The notes beneath the pieces were generated by a model. It made no database searches and had not been told where the DNA came from. It was given only the letters and a program-made list of their open reading frames with translations. This document shows, piece by piece, positions 15,337 through 23,066 of a DNA stretch of 35,314 nucleotides. The translations under genes were made by a program, and so were the position numbers. The stretch's first letter is position 1. Each line of letters begins with the position of its first letter. This stretch comes from VRUE01 sp036406595. Lineage in GTDB: Bacteria; Actinomycetota; Thermoleophilia; Solirubrobacterales; 70-9. The stretch covers positions 1 to 35,314 of the forward strand of contig DASXAR010000032.1 of the NCBI GenBank assembly GCA_036406595.1, given 5' to 3'.

Positions 15337-16029
15337 TTGAACGGCGATGGCGCCGGGCACGACCAGGAGCTGCTGCGCTGCCCCGGCGACGTCGAGGTCG
15401 AAGACGACCGCCGGGTCGAGCGCATCGGTGAGGAGATCGATCGCGGCTTCGACGCGATGCGCGACATCGAGGAGGGTGTTTCGGTCTTCGGCTCGGCGCG
15501 GATCGGCGAGGGCCACCGCTGGTACGAGCTCGGCCGCGAGACGGCGAGGTGCCTCGCCTCGCACGGCTTCACCGTGATCACCGGCGGTGGCCCCGGCCTG
15601 ATGGAGGCGGCCAACCGCGGGGCGGCGGAGGAGGGAGGCCTCTCGGTCGGCCTCAACATCGAGCTGCCGCACGAGCAGTTCCTCAACCGCTATGTCAACC
15701 GCGCCCTCACCTTCCACTACTTCTTCGCCCGCAAGCTGATGTTCGTCCGCTACGCGCGTGCCTTCGTCATCCTCCCGGGCGGCTTCGGCACGATGGACGA
15801 GCTGTTCGAGAGCATCACGCTGATCCAGACCCACCGGATCAAGCATTTCCCGACGATCCTCGTCGACAGCGAGCACTGGGCGCCGCTTCTCGCCTGGATC
15901 GACAACGACCTCGAAGACACAAGGATGATCGCCGAGGAGGATATGGAGCTCCTCGTCACCGCCGACACGCCCGACGAGGTCTGCGCCCACGTGCTGCGCG
16001 CCAGCTCCGCCCAGCGCGCGGCCGCCTAG
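15337..16029 (+). CDS. LOG-family (TIGR00730) protein, putative nucleotide 5'-monophosphate phosphoribohydrolase
   Basis: 230 aa Rossmann-fold protein with the two LOG signatures GGGPGLMEAANRGA and PGGFGTMDELFE; the second contains the catalytic Glu region. It also has VSVFGSARIG and NRALTFHYFFARKLMFVRYA. Members hydrolyse AMP-type nucleotides, releasing the base and ribose 5-phosphate, and are best known for cytokinin activation. In free-living bacteria the role is often nucleotide salvage or unknown. The start is a TTG at 15337 with AGAGG directly before it; a start farther in (15457) would lose the helix that usually precedes VSVFGSAR. It stands next to the purine cluster, and its stop codon overlaps the purH stop on the other strand (shared CTAG at 16026-16029). 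Confidence 0.9.
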   Translation: MNGDGAGHDQELLRCPGDVEVEDDRRVERIGEEIDRGFDAMRDIEEGVSVFGSARIGEGHRWYELGRETARCLASHGFTVITGGGPGLMEAANRGAAEEGGLSVGLNIELPHEQFLNRYVNRALTFHYFFARKLMFVRYARAFVILPGGFGTMDELFESITLIQTHRIKHFPTILVDSEHWAPLLAWIDNDLEDTRMIAEEDMELLVTADTPDEVCAHVLRASSAQRAAA

Positions 16030-17654
16030 TGGCGGAAGTGGCGGTGCTTGGTGAAGACCATCGCGACCGAGGCCGCGTCGCACGCCTCGATCACCTCGGC
16101 GTCGCGTTTCGAGCCGCCCGGTTGGATGACTGAGGTGGCTCCGGCCTCGATCGCCGCCTGAGGGCCGTCGGCGAAGGGGAAGAAGGCGTCGGAGGCGACG
16201 GCCGAGTCGGCCAGTAGCGCGTCGGCGGCGCCGTCACGGGCGTCACGGCACTTCTCAACCGCGAGCCGGACCGAGTCCACCCGGCTCATCTGCCCGGCCC
16301 CGATCCCCAGGGTCGCGCCTTCCTTGGCGATCACGATCGCGTTGGAGCGCACATGGCGCACCACGATCCAGGCGAAGAGCATGTCGCTCCACTGCTCCTC
16401 GCTCGGCTGCGTCTGCGTCACGACCTCCATCAGCTGACGCGGCTCGGGGTCGCCGTCATGGTCCTGGATCAGCAGGCCGCCCTCCACCCGTTTCATGTCA
16501 CGTTCGCGGGGATTTGGCCCGCGCTGCTCCTCGTCGCAGAGGATCCGGATCGCCTCCTTCTGCTGGAGCACGTCGAGCGCCCCCTCCTCGAAGCCGGGCG
16601 CGATCAGCACCTCGACGAAATTCTCGTGCAGCGCCTCTGCGAGCTCGCGGCCGATCGGCCGGTTGATCGAGATAACGCCGCCGAACGCCGACATCGGGTC
16701 ACAGGCCAGCGCCTTCGTGTAGGCCTCGAGCGCATCGGCGCCGACCGCCACTCCGCAGGGGTTGTTGTGCTTGACGATCGTGCAGGCCGGCGGCTCGAAG
16801 TCGGCGGTGAGCGCGCGGGCCGAATCGAGGTCGAGCACGTTGTTGAAGGAGAGGGCGCGACCGTGCAGCTTCGAGACTCCCGAGAGGACGTGGCTGCGGA
16901 CGCCCACTTCGGAGTAGAGCGCCGCCCGCTGGTGCGGGTTCTCCCCATAGGCGAGATCGATCTCCTTCTCGAAGGCGACCGCCAGGTGCTCCGGGAAGTC
17001 CTCGTATGAGGTCGAGAACCAGCGGCTGATCGCGGCGTCGTAGCGGGCGGTCTGGGCGAACGCCTCGTTGGCGAGCCAGTGACGGGTCGAGGCGGATATC
17101 TCGCCCCCGGTCTCGTCGAGCTCGGCGCTGACCGCGTCATAGCACTCGGGTTTGACGATGACGGCGACCCCATCGTGGTTCTTCGCCGCGGCGCGGATCA
17201 TGGTCGGGCCGCCGATGTCGATGTTCTCGATCGCCGTGTCCTCGTCGACGTCGTTCCCGGCGGTCGTCTCCTCGAACGGGTAGAGGTTGACGCAGACCAG
17301 GTCGATCGGCTCGATCCCTTCCCGCTCCAGGGTCGCCACGTGCTCGGGGTCGCGGCGGTTCGCGAGCAGCGCCGCGTGGAGGCGGGGATGGAGGGTCTTC
17401 ACCCTGCCATCGAGGATCTCCTCCTGGCCGGTGAACTCGGAGACGTCGGTGACCTCGACTCCGGCCTCGCGCAGCGCGGTCGCGGTGCCGCCGGTCGAGA
17501 GGATCTCGACGCCCAGGTCGGCGAGAACTCGGGCGAACTCCGCGACGCCGGTCTTGTCGGAGACCGAGACCAGCGCTCGACGAACTCGGATCGCGCCGTT
17601 CTCGGTCGGTCTCGCGTCCGCGCGGGCCTCACTCATCGACGACGACTCGGTCAC
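16026..17654 (-). CDS. purH: bifunctional AICAR formyltransferase / IMP cyclohydrolase PurH
   Basis: 542 aa. The N-terminal MGS-like cyclohydrolase domain (RRALVSVSDKTG, GVEILSTGGTA, GRVKTLHPRLHAALL, NLYPFEET) is followed by the AICAR transformylase domain with the catalytic KHNNPCG and the terminal IQPGGSKRDAEVI and FTKHRHFRH. It performs the last two steps to IMP. The GTG at 17654 has AGGAT about 8 nt upstream; the ATG at 17636 is an alternative. Either start overlaps the end of purN, so the genes are probably coupled. It converges on the LOG gene with a 4-bp overlap. Confidence 0.96.
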   Translation of the reverse strand: MTESSSMSEARADARPTENGAIRVRRALVSVSDKTGVAEFARVLADLGVEILSTGGTATALREAGVEVTDVSEFTGQEEILDGRVKTLHPRLHAALLANRRDPEHVATLEREGIEPIDLVCVNLYPFEETTAGNDVDEDTAIENIDIGGPTMIRAAAKNHDGVAVIVKPECYDAVSAELDETGGEISASTRHWLANEAFAQTARYDAAISRWFSTSYEDFPEHLAVAFEKEIDLAYGENPHQRAALYSEVGVRSHVLSGVSKLHGRALSFNNVLDLDSARALTADFEPPACTIVKHNNPCGVAVGADALEAYTKALACDPMSAFGGVISINRPIGRELAEALHENFVEVLIAPGFEEGALDVLQQKEAIRILCDEEQRGPNPRERDMKRVEGGLLIQDHDGDPEPRQLMEVVTQTQPSEEQWSDMLFAWIVVRHVRSNAIVIAKEGATLGIGAGQMSRVDSVRLAVEKCRDARDGAADALLADSAVASDAFFPFADGPQAAIEAGATSVIQPGGSKRDAEVIEACDAASVAMVFTKHRHFRH

Positions 17655-18246
17655 TTGCGTCGATCCTAACCAGGCCCCTCGCGATCATGCGGATCGCCTC
17701 CGGGTAGAGGTCGTGCTCGACGGCGTGCACGGCGGCTTCGAGCTTGGCGCGGTCGCCGTCCTCGGGCACCGGAACCTCGCGCTGCGCGATAACCGGCCCG
17801 GTGTCGATGCCCTCGTCGATGAAGTGCACCGTCACCCCCGTCTCGGCGACGCCCGCCGCAAGCGCCTGCCCGATCGCATCGAGGCCCGGAAAGGAGGGAA
17901 GCAGCGCCGGGTGGACGTTGACGACCCGGCCGCGGAAACGGGCGACGAAGTCGCCGCTGAGCAGCTGCATGTAGCCGGCGAGGCAGACCAGATCGGCCGA
18001 GAGCCCCTCGATCCAATCGCCGATCGCGGCGTCGCGCGCGTCCCGGTCCGGATAGGCGTCGCGGGGGAAGACCGAGGTCTCCACCCCGGCGGCCCGCGCC
18101 CGGTCGAGGGCCCGCGCTTCGGGCTTGTCCGAGCCCACCCCGACGACCTCGACGCCGTCGCGCCCATGCAGCCTGTCGAGGATGGCCTGCAGGTTCGTGC
18201 CGCTCCCGGAGGCCAGCACGACTAGACGAAACGTGGCGCTTCGCAT
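17629..18246 (-). CDS. purN: phosphoribosylglycinamide formyltransferase PurN
   Basis: 205 aa; formylates GAR using 10-formyltetrahydrofolate. The start (LVVLASGSGTNLQAIL) gives the phosphate-binding loop. NVHPALLPSFPG carries the catalytic Asn and His, and VHFIDEGIDTGPVIAQ the catalytic Asp. The ATG at 18246 has GAGGA 8 nt upstream; an in-frame GTG at 18279 lies before that site and is less likely. It follows purF by 75 bp and overlaps purH. Confidence 0.95.
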   Translation of the reverse strand: MRSATFRLVVLASGSGTNLQAILDRLHGRDGVEVVGVGSDKPEARALDRARAAGVETSVFPRDAYPDRDARDAAIGDWIEGLSADLVCLAGYMQLLSGDFVARFRGRVVNVHPALLPSFPGLDAIGQALAAGVAETGVTVHFIDEGIDTGPVIAQREVPVPEDGDRAKLEAAVHAVEHDLYPEAIRMIARGLVRIDASDRVVVDE

Positions 18247-18321
18247 CCCTGCGTCCTCGGTCGCTCGCGTGCGGACCACGCCACACTCCCTGCGTCCTTG
18301 ACCTGCTCGACCACGTTTCGC

Positions 18322-19758
18322 CTAGTGGGCCGGAACCACCGCGATGTCCTCGAGGGCGAATTTTCCATTCGCCGCGTCGGGGTCGCCGAGCGGGTAGCGC
18401 CCGGTGAAGCATGCGTCGCAGTGGTCCTCGGGCGGCGTGCCGACCGCCTCGTAGACGCCCTCCATCGAGAGGTAGGCGAGGGAGTCGGCCCCGAGCTCGT
18501 CGGCGATCTCCTCGACCGTGCGCCCGTGGGCGATCATCTCCTCGCGTGTCGACATGTCGACTCCGTAGTGGCAGGGGTGGCGGATCGGCGGCGCGGAAAT
18601 CCGCAGGTGGACCTCGCTGGCGCCGGCGTCGCGCAGCATGCCGACGATCTGGCGGGTCGTGTTGCCGCGCACGATCGAGTCGTCGACGACGACGATCCGC
18701 CGGCCGGCGACGATCTCCGGAAGCGGGTTGAACTTGAGACGCAGCCCGTGCTTGCGCAGCTCCTGCCCCGGCTGGATGAAGGTGCGGGCGACGTAGCGGT
18801 TCTTGATCAGGCCGTCGTCGCGTGGCAGGCCGGAGGCGCGGGCGAAGCCGACCGCGGCCGGGTTGCCCGAGTCGGGCACCGAGATCACCAGGTCGGCCTC
18901 GACCGGCGCCTCGCGCCAGAGGATCTCCCCCATCCGCCCTCGCACCTGCTGGAGGACCTTGCCCTCGAGGCGGCTGTCGGGGCGGGAGAAGTAGATGTGC
19001 TCGAAGACGCAGGTCGCCGGCCTGGCGGCCTTCACCACCTGGCGGGTCTCCAGCCCCCGCTCGGTCAGCGAGACCATCTCCCCCGGGTGCACCTCGCGCA
19101 GCAGCTGGGCGCCGATGATGTCGAAGGCACAGCTCTCCGAGGCGACGACGAAGCGCTCGCCGAGGCGGCCGAGCGAGAGGGGGCGGACGCCGTGCGGATC
19201 GCGAAAGGCGACGATCGCGTGCTTGGTCATCGCGACCGTCGAGTAGGCGCCCTGAAGCCGGGGCATCACCTCGGCGACGACGTCCTCGATGAAACGGCCG
19301 TCACTGGAGGAGAGCAGCGCGGCGATGATCTCCGAGTCCGAGGTGCCGCGGAATGCGATCCCGCCCTCCTTCAGCTCGCTCCACAGCTCTACTGCGTTGG
19401 TGAGGTTGCCGTTGTGGGCGAGGGCCAGCTCGCGGCCATCGTCGCGCCACACGGGCTGCGCGTTCTCCCAGGAGCCACCGCCGGTCGTGGAGTAGCGGAC
19501 GTGGCCAATCGCCATGTCGCCCTCCAGCGCCCTCAGCTTCTCCTCGTCGAAGACCTGAGACACGAGCCCCGAGTCGCGCATGGTCGTGATGTGACCGCCC
19601 TCGCAGGTCGCGATTCCCGCCGACTCCTGGCCGCGGTGCTGCAACGCGTAGAGGCCGAAGTAGGCGAGGCGGGCGACGTCGTGCCCTGGGGCGTATACGC
19701 CGAACACCCCGCATTCCTCGCGCGGGCCATCGCGGTCGCTGAGAGGCCGCTGGATCAA
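18322..19758 (-). CDS. purF: amidophosphoribosyltransferase PurF
   Basis: 478 aa if translation starts at the TTG at 19758; the frame remains open to a TTG at 19833, but the extra codons lack the GC-rich third positions of the rest. The first committed step makes phosphoribosylamine from PRPP and glutamine. A short propeptide precedes the nucleophile Cys in REECGVFGVYAPG. YALQHRGQESAG, GHVRYSTTG, ALAHNGNL and GTSDSEI follow for the glutaminase, and VVVDDSIVRGNTT is the PRPP-binding loop. It is divergent from the acylphosphatase gene and upstream of purN. The start codon is the uncertain part. Confidence 0.93.
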   Translation of the reverse strand: MIQRPLSDRDGPREECGVFGVYAPGHDVARLAYFGLYALQHRGQESAGIATCEGGHITTMRDSGLVSQVFDEEKLRALEGDMAIGHVRYSTTGGGSWENAQPVWRDDGRELALAHNGNLTNAVELWSELKEGGIAFRGTSDSEIIAALLSSSDGRFIEDVVAEVMPRLQGAYSTVAMTKHAIVAFRDPHGVRPLSLGRLGERFVVASESCAFDIIGAQLLREVHPGEMVSLTERGLETRQVVKAARPATCVFEHIYFSRPDSRLEGKVLQQVRGRMGEILWREAPVEADLVISVPDSGNPAAVGFARASGLPRDDGLIKNRYVARTFIQPGQELRKHGLRLKFNPLPEIVAGRRIVVVDDSIVRGNTTRQIVGMLRDAGASEVHLRISAPPIRHPCHYGVDMSTREEMIAHGRTVEEIADELGADSLAYLSMEGVYEAVGTPPEDHCDACFTGRYPLGDPDAANGKFALEDIAVVPAH

Positions 19759-19918
19759 GTGAGAAGCGCGCTTTCCTCGCGTTTTCGAAGGACGTGACGC
19801 GCAGGCACTCTGCCTACTCCCGGAGAGTACCAACGAGGAGGGACCGGTCGGATTCCCGGAATGGCGCGAATTGCGGGACTTCTCCGTTGCGCGTGGACCG
19901 GTGTGCCAGGCTCACCGA

Positions 19919-20185
19919 GTGTTCCGCAGGCGCGTGATCGTCCACGGTCGGGTCCAGGGGGTCTTCTTCCGAGACACGACGCGCCGCCGGGCCTTCGCGC
20001 AGGAGGTCGCCGGCTGGGTACGGAATCGACCGGACGGGACCGTGGAGGCGGTCTTCGAGGGAAGCGGGGACTCGGTCGAGGCCATGGTTGCCTTCTGCCG
20101 GGAGGGCCCTCGCGGCGCCGGCGTCGAGCGTGTCGAGGTGCTTGAGGAGGAGCCAGAGGGCCTCAGCGGTTTCGAGGTCCGCTGA
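19919..20185 (+). CDS. acyP: acylphosphatase
   Basis: 88 aa, the usual length for the family. The phosphate-binding loop VHGRVQGVFFRDTTRRRA contains the catalytic Arg, and the catalytic Asn is in GWVRNRPDGTVEAVFEG. It hydrolyses acyl phosphates such as acetyl phosphate and 1,3-bisphosphoglycerate. The GTG at 19919 is chosen because the fold starts here (FRRRVIVHGRVQG) and AGG lies about 9 nt upstream; the open frame to 19871 adds residues unlike the family. It is divergent from purF and ends 15 bp from the convergent array gene. Confidence 0.92.
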   Translation: MFRRRVIVHGRVQGVFFRDTTRRRAFAQEVAGWVRNRPDGTVEAVFEGSGDSVEAMVAFCREGPRGAGVERVEVLEEEPEGLSGFEVR

Positions 20186-20200
20186 GGTCCCTGCGAGCGC

Positions 20201-21136
20201 TTACCCCTTCAGCTTCACCTTCGCCTTGTCCTTGCTCACCTGCCCGGCGACATTTGTGGCGCTCGCCTGCAGCTTCACTGTGATCGACTTGCCGCGCGGC
20301 AGTCCTTTCAGCGCTGATTTGAGGCTGGCCGGGAACTTCAGCGTAAAGCGGCCGATCTTGCCGGCGGTGACGTTCTTCTTCACCTTCTTCAGCTTCGCCT
20401 TGGCCGAGCTGGCGGCCTTGGAGGACTTCGGCAGCTGTGCTGTGCCGGAGACCGTCACGGGGCCGGACTCGCTGGCCGCGACCAGCACCACGATCGAGCT
20501 CTTCTTGGCCAGCCCATAGGAATCGAGCACCACGACCGGGCATTCCGCCTGGGTCGAGGCGCTCTGCGGGCATTTGTCCTGAGTCTCGTCGCCGAAGCCG
20601 TCGCCATCGGCGTCGGGCTCGATCACGGCCACCACCGGGACGACAAACGGGCTGTCGGTTTCAAAGGTCATCGTCGAGCCGACCGGGAGGTTTCCCTCGA
20701 AGAAATAGAGGACGTCCGATTCAGCGGCGCCTTCGCAATAGAGGGTTGCGACAGAGCTCGACAGCCCGGGACGGTCGCCGGGCTGCACGGGGATCCTCGT
20801 GTCGAAGCTGTTGGCCCCTGGGGCAACGGTTGCGCTTGCCTCACCGACCGCCGTGAACTGATTCGTGCCGGCCGGGCGGAGCACCTTGAAGGTCTGGGGA
20901 AGGGGTTCCGAGAATTGCGAGTTGACCTTCCATTTCGTGACGACCCCCGCCGCCGGCACGGCCAGGGGCAGGGCTGTCGAGCTCTGCGACAGCTGCACCA
21001 GCGTGAGGTTTTCCTGAGCGTTGGTGGCTGCGCAGCCGTTGCCGACTTCGGTCGCCGCGTCGGCGCTCGGGACGAAGGCAAGTGACAGCACGGCGATGGT
21101 CAGCGCCAGTCCCGAGGCGACGCGTCGTCTCTGCAT
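20201..21136 (-). CDS. array gene 4 (subtype 1): exported TSP3-hinge protein
   Basis: 311 aa. The ATG at 21136 has GGGAGG 7 nt upstream and shares its A with the stop of the preceding array gene (TGATG). The longer open frame upstream is a shadow of that gene. The signal peptide (MQRRRVASGLAL...SADA|A) is followed by the mature start ATEVGNGC, a beta-rich domain of about 165 aa (FKVLRPAG, TRIPVQPGDR, VGSTMTFET), the hinge EPDADGDGFGDETQDKCP with a second Cys 10 residues on, and a Lys/Ala/Ser-rich C-terminal module of about 105 aa (VSGTAQLPK, KKNVTAGKIGRFTLKFP, LPRGKSITVKLQAS). It shares the FETD/VIEPDAD boundary and the NVTAGKIG block with array gene 2. Last gene of the array; function unknown. 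Confidence 0.82.
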   Translation of the reverse strand: MQRRRVASGLALTIAVLSLAFVPSADAATEVGNGCAATNAQENLTLVQLSQSSTALPLAVPAAGVVTKWKVNSQFSEPLPQTFKVLRPAGTNQFTAVGEASATVAPGANSFDTRIPVQPGDRPGLSSSVATLYCEGAAESDVLYFFEGNLPVGSTMTFETDSPFVVPVVAVIEPDADGDGFGDETQDKCPQSASTQAECPVVVLDSYGLAKKSSIVVLVAASESGPVTVSGTAQLPKSSKAASSAKAKLKKVKKNVTAGKIGRFTLKFPASLKSALKGLPRGKSITVKLQASATNVAGQVSKDKAKVKLKG

Positions 21137-22098
21137 CAGGAGCCTCCCTTCAGCTTCAGCTTCGACTTGTCCTTGCTGACCTGCCCGGCGACGTTCGTGG
21201 CATTCGCCTGCAGCTTCACGGTGATCGACTTGCCGCGCGGCAGCGAGGCCAGGGCCGACTTCAGACTCCCGGGGAGCTTCAGCTTGAAGCGCACGAGCTT
21301 GCCGCTGGGGACGTTCTTGGTCAGCTTCTTCAGCTTCGCCTTCGCGGAGCTGCTCGCCTTCTTTCCGCCCTTCGGCAGCTTCGCCGTACCCGACACGGTC
21401 ACCGGCGCCGCCGTGCTGGTCGATACCAGCACCACGATTGAGTTCTTCTGGCGCAGCGCGAAGGAGTCGACGATCACCACCGGGCATTCGGTCTGTATCG
21501 CGGCGCTCTGCGGGCACCTGTCCTGGGTCTCGTCGCCGAAGCCGTCGTTGTCGGCGTCGGGCTCGAGGGTGGCGAAGACGGGAATTCGCGCCATGATCGG
21601 GAGTTCGCTGTACGTGGCAGAAGCGCCGACGCCGCCGCCGCCCCCGGCGAAACCGGCGATCGCGTTGATATCGGTCGTTTCGCAGTAGAGCGTTCCGAAT
21701 TCGCTCGGCCCGAAGGTTGCGAGGCGGTCGCCTGCCTGGACCGGAATCCTCACGTCGAACGAGTTGGAGCCGCCGAAGACCGTGCGGGGGTCTTCGGCGA
21801 TTATCTGAGCGCTTTTGGCCCCCGCGTCAAGGCGGAGGATTTTCAGGGTCTCCTGGATCGACGCCGGGACCGGGATCACGTTCACCTTCCATTTCGTGAT
21901 AACTCCGGCACTCGGCGCAGCGGGCGGCAGGGGGTTGGCCGCAGCCGAGATCTCGAAGAGGGTGACCGGGCCCGATTCAGTCACTTCGTCGGCGACGCAG
22001 GGGTCACCGAATTCGGTCGCGGCGCTGGCGGAGCTCGAGCCCATCAGCGACGCCCCGATCAGCACCATCACGAGAAACGCACCGAAACGGTTGCTCAT
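21136..22098 (-). CDS. array gene 3 (subtype 2): exported TSP3-hinge protein
   Basis: 320 aa. Signal peptide MSNRFGAFLVMVLIG...ASA|A, then ATEFGDPC. The N-terminal domain has VTLFEISAAANPLP, LKILRLDAGAKSAQII, RIPVQAGDRLATFG and a Gly-rich loop (GFAGGGGGVGAS). These features are shared with array gene 1, not with its direct neighbours. The hinge is EPDADNDGFGDETQDRCP with a partner Cys (IQTEC). The C-terminal module (NVPSGKLVRFKLKLP, KLQANATNVAGQVSKD) is nearly identical to that of array gene 1 in DNA as well as protein. Four Cys in conserved positions (FGDPC, LYC, RCP, TEC) suggest two disulfides. The ATG overlaps the stop of array gene 2 (TGATG). Confidence 0.82.
   Translation of the reverse strand: MSNRFGAFLVMVLIGASLMGSSSASAATEFGDPCVADEVTESGPVTLFEISAAANPLPPAAPSAGVITKWKVNVIPVPASIQETLKILRLDAGAKSAQIIAEDPRTVFGGSNSFDVRIPVQAGDRLATFGPSEFGTLYCETTDINAIAGFAGGGGGVGASATYSELPIMARIPVFATLEPDADNDGFGDETQDRCPQSAAIQTECPVVIVDSFALRQKNSIVVLVSTSTAAPVTVSGTAKLPKGGKKASSSAKAKLKKLTKNVPSGKLVRFKLKLPGSLKSALASLPRGKSITVKLQANATNVAGQVSKDKSKLKLKGGS
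21137..21340. repeat. long direct repeat, copy 1 (C-terminal region of array gene 3)
   Basis: By direct alignment this 204-bp stretch matches 23067-23270 with three mismatches. It encodes the last part of the C-terminal module, up to the stop codon. The identity falls off abruptly at the inner edge, in the Ala/Ser/Lys-rich linker. Confidence 0.9.
21481..21567. repeat. 87-bp hinge repeat, copy in array gene 3
   Basis: Encodes the EPDADNDGFGDETQD hinge and the following paired-Cys segment. It differs from the copy at 23411-23497 by one base by eye. Confidence 0.85.
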
Positions 22099-23066
22099 CA
22101 GGAGCCTCCCTTCAGCTTCAGCTTCGACTTGTCCTTGGTGACGCGTCCCGCGACGTCTTTGGCGCTCGCCTGCAGCTTCACCGTGATCGACTTCCCCGGC
22201 GGCAGGCCGGCGAGGGCGGACCTAAGGTTCCCTGGGAACTTCAGGGTGAACTTGCCGATCTTGCCGGCGGTCACGTTTTTCGTCACCTTCTTCAGCTTCG
22301 CCTTGGCGGAGCTCTTCGCCTTCTTCTTGCCGCCCTTCGGCAGCTTCGCGGTGCCCGACACACTCACTGGGCCGGTCTCGCTGGCGGCCACGAGCACGAC
22401 GATCGAGCCCTTCTTGCGCAGCGCGAAGCTGTCCAGCACGACCACCGGGCATTCGGTCTGTATCGCGGCGCTCTGCGGGCACCCGTCCTGGGTCTCGTCG
22501 CCGAAGCCGTCGTTGTCGGCATCGGGCTCGATCACTCCCACGGCCGGGATCTGCGCTTTCGGCACCGTTTCGAAGGTCTGAGAGGTGCCGACCGGCACAT
22601 TGCCTTTGAAGGCTCCGATCACGTCGGCTTCGCTTTCGCTTTTGCAGAGAAGAACAGCGTCCGTTTCATTCGGGCCCCCGAACAGGCCGAGGTGATCGCC
22701 CGCCTGGATCGGAATCCGCGTGTCATGGCTGCTCACCCCGCTGCCAACAGACGCCGTAGCGCTTTCACCGACAACCTGGAATTGGTTCGCAACGCCAATG
22801 GGCCGGAAGACCTTGAGGATCTGGGGAATCGTCGTCGGGATCGACGGCAGGTTGGTCTTCCATTTGGTCAGGACACCGCCGACCGGTGCAGCAGCCGGAA
22901 GAGTATTCCCACCTGCGTTCTGGATCTGAACCAGCGTGTAGCCGGGCACGGCCGTGAACGCCTGACAGCCGTTGCCGAATTCGGTCGCCGCACTCGTAGA
23001 GCTCGAACCGATCAACGACGCGCCCAGCAGCGACGCCGCCAGAAATGCCCAGAGACGCTTGCTCAT
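22098..23066 (-). CDS. array gene 2 (subtype 1): exported TSP3-hinge protein
   Basis: 322 aa from the ATG at 23066, overlapping the stop of array gene 1 (TGATG); the open frame farther upstream is a shadow of gene 1. Signal peptide MSKRLWAFLAASLLG...TSA|A, mature start ATEFGNGC. The N-terminal domain has YTLVQIQNAG, LKVFRPIGVANQF, TRIPIQAGDHLGLFG and GNVPVGTSQTFET. The last of these matches array gene 4 and marks subtype 1. The hinge EPDADNDGFGDETQDGCP is followed by the Lys-rich C-terminal module (VAASETGPVSVSGTAKLP, NVTAGKIGKFTLKFP, SAKDVAGRVTKDK). The role is unknown; secretion, a calcium-binding-type hinge and a basic C-terminal domain are what can be seen. Confidence 0.82.
   Translation of the reverse strand: MSKRLWAFLAASLLGASLIGSSSTSAATEFGNGCQAFTAVPGYTLVQIQNAGGNTLPAAAPVGGVLTKWKTNLPSIPTTIPQILKVFRPIGVANQFQVVGESATASVGSGVSSHDTRIPIQAGDHLGLFGGPNETDAVLLCKSESEADVIGAFKGNVPVGTSQTFETVPKAQIPAVGVIEPDADNDGFGDETQDGCPQSAAIQTECPVVVLDSFALRKKGSIVVLVAASETGPVSVSGTAKLPKGGKKKAKSSAKAKLKKVTKNVTAGKIGKFTLKFPGNLRSALAGLPPGKSITVKLQASAKDVAGRVTKDKSKLKLKGGS
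22446..22532. repeat. 87-bp hinge repeat, copy in array gene 2
   Basis: Same hinge DNA as 23411-23497 with two differences near its end, although this gene belongs to the other subtype. More diverged versions of the same DNA occur in array gene 4 (near 20537-20625) and in the gene at 50-1081. Confidence 0.85.

Noticed and set aside
18298..19797. Long plus-strand open frame (about 500 codons) opposite purF
   Set aside because: It is a mirror of purF in GC-rich DNA, with His/Arg/Asp-rich low-complexity translation and no family motif. The purF frame has every expected motif.
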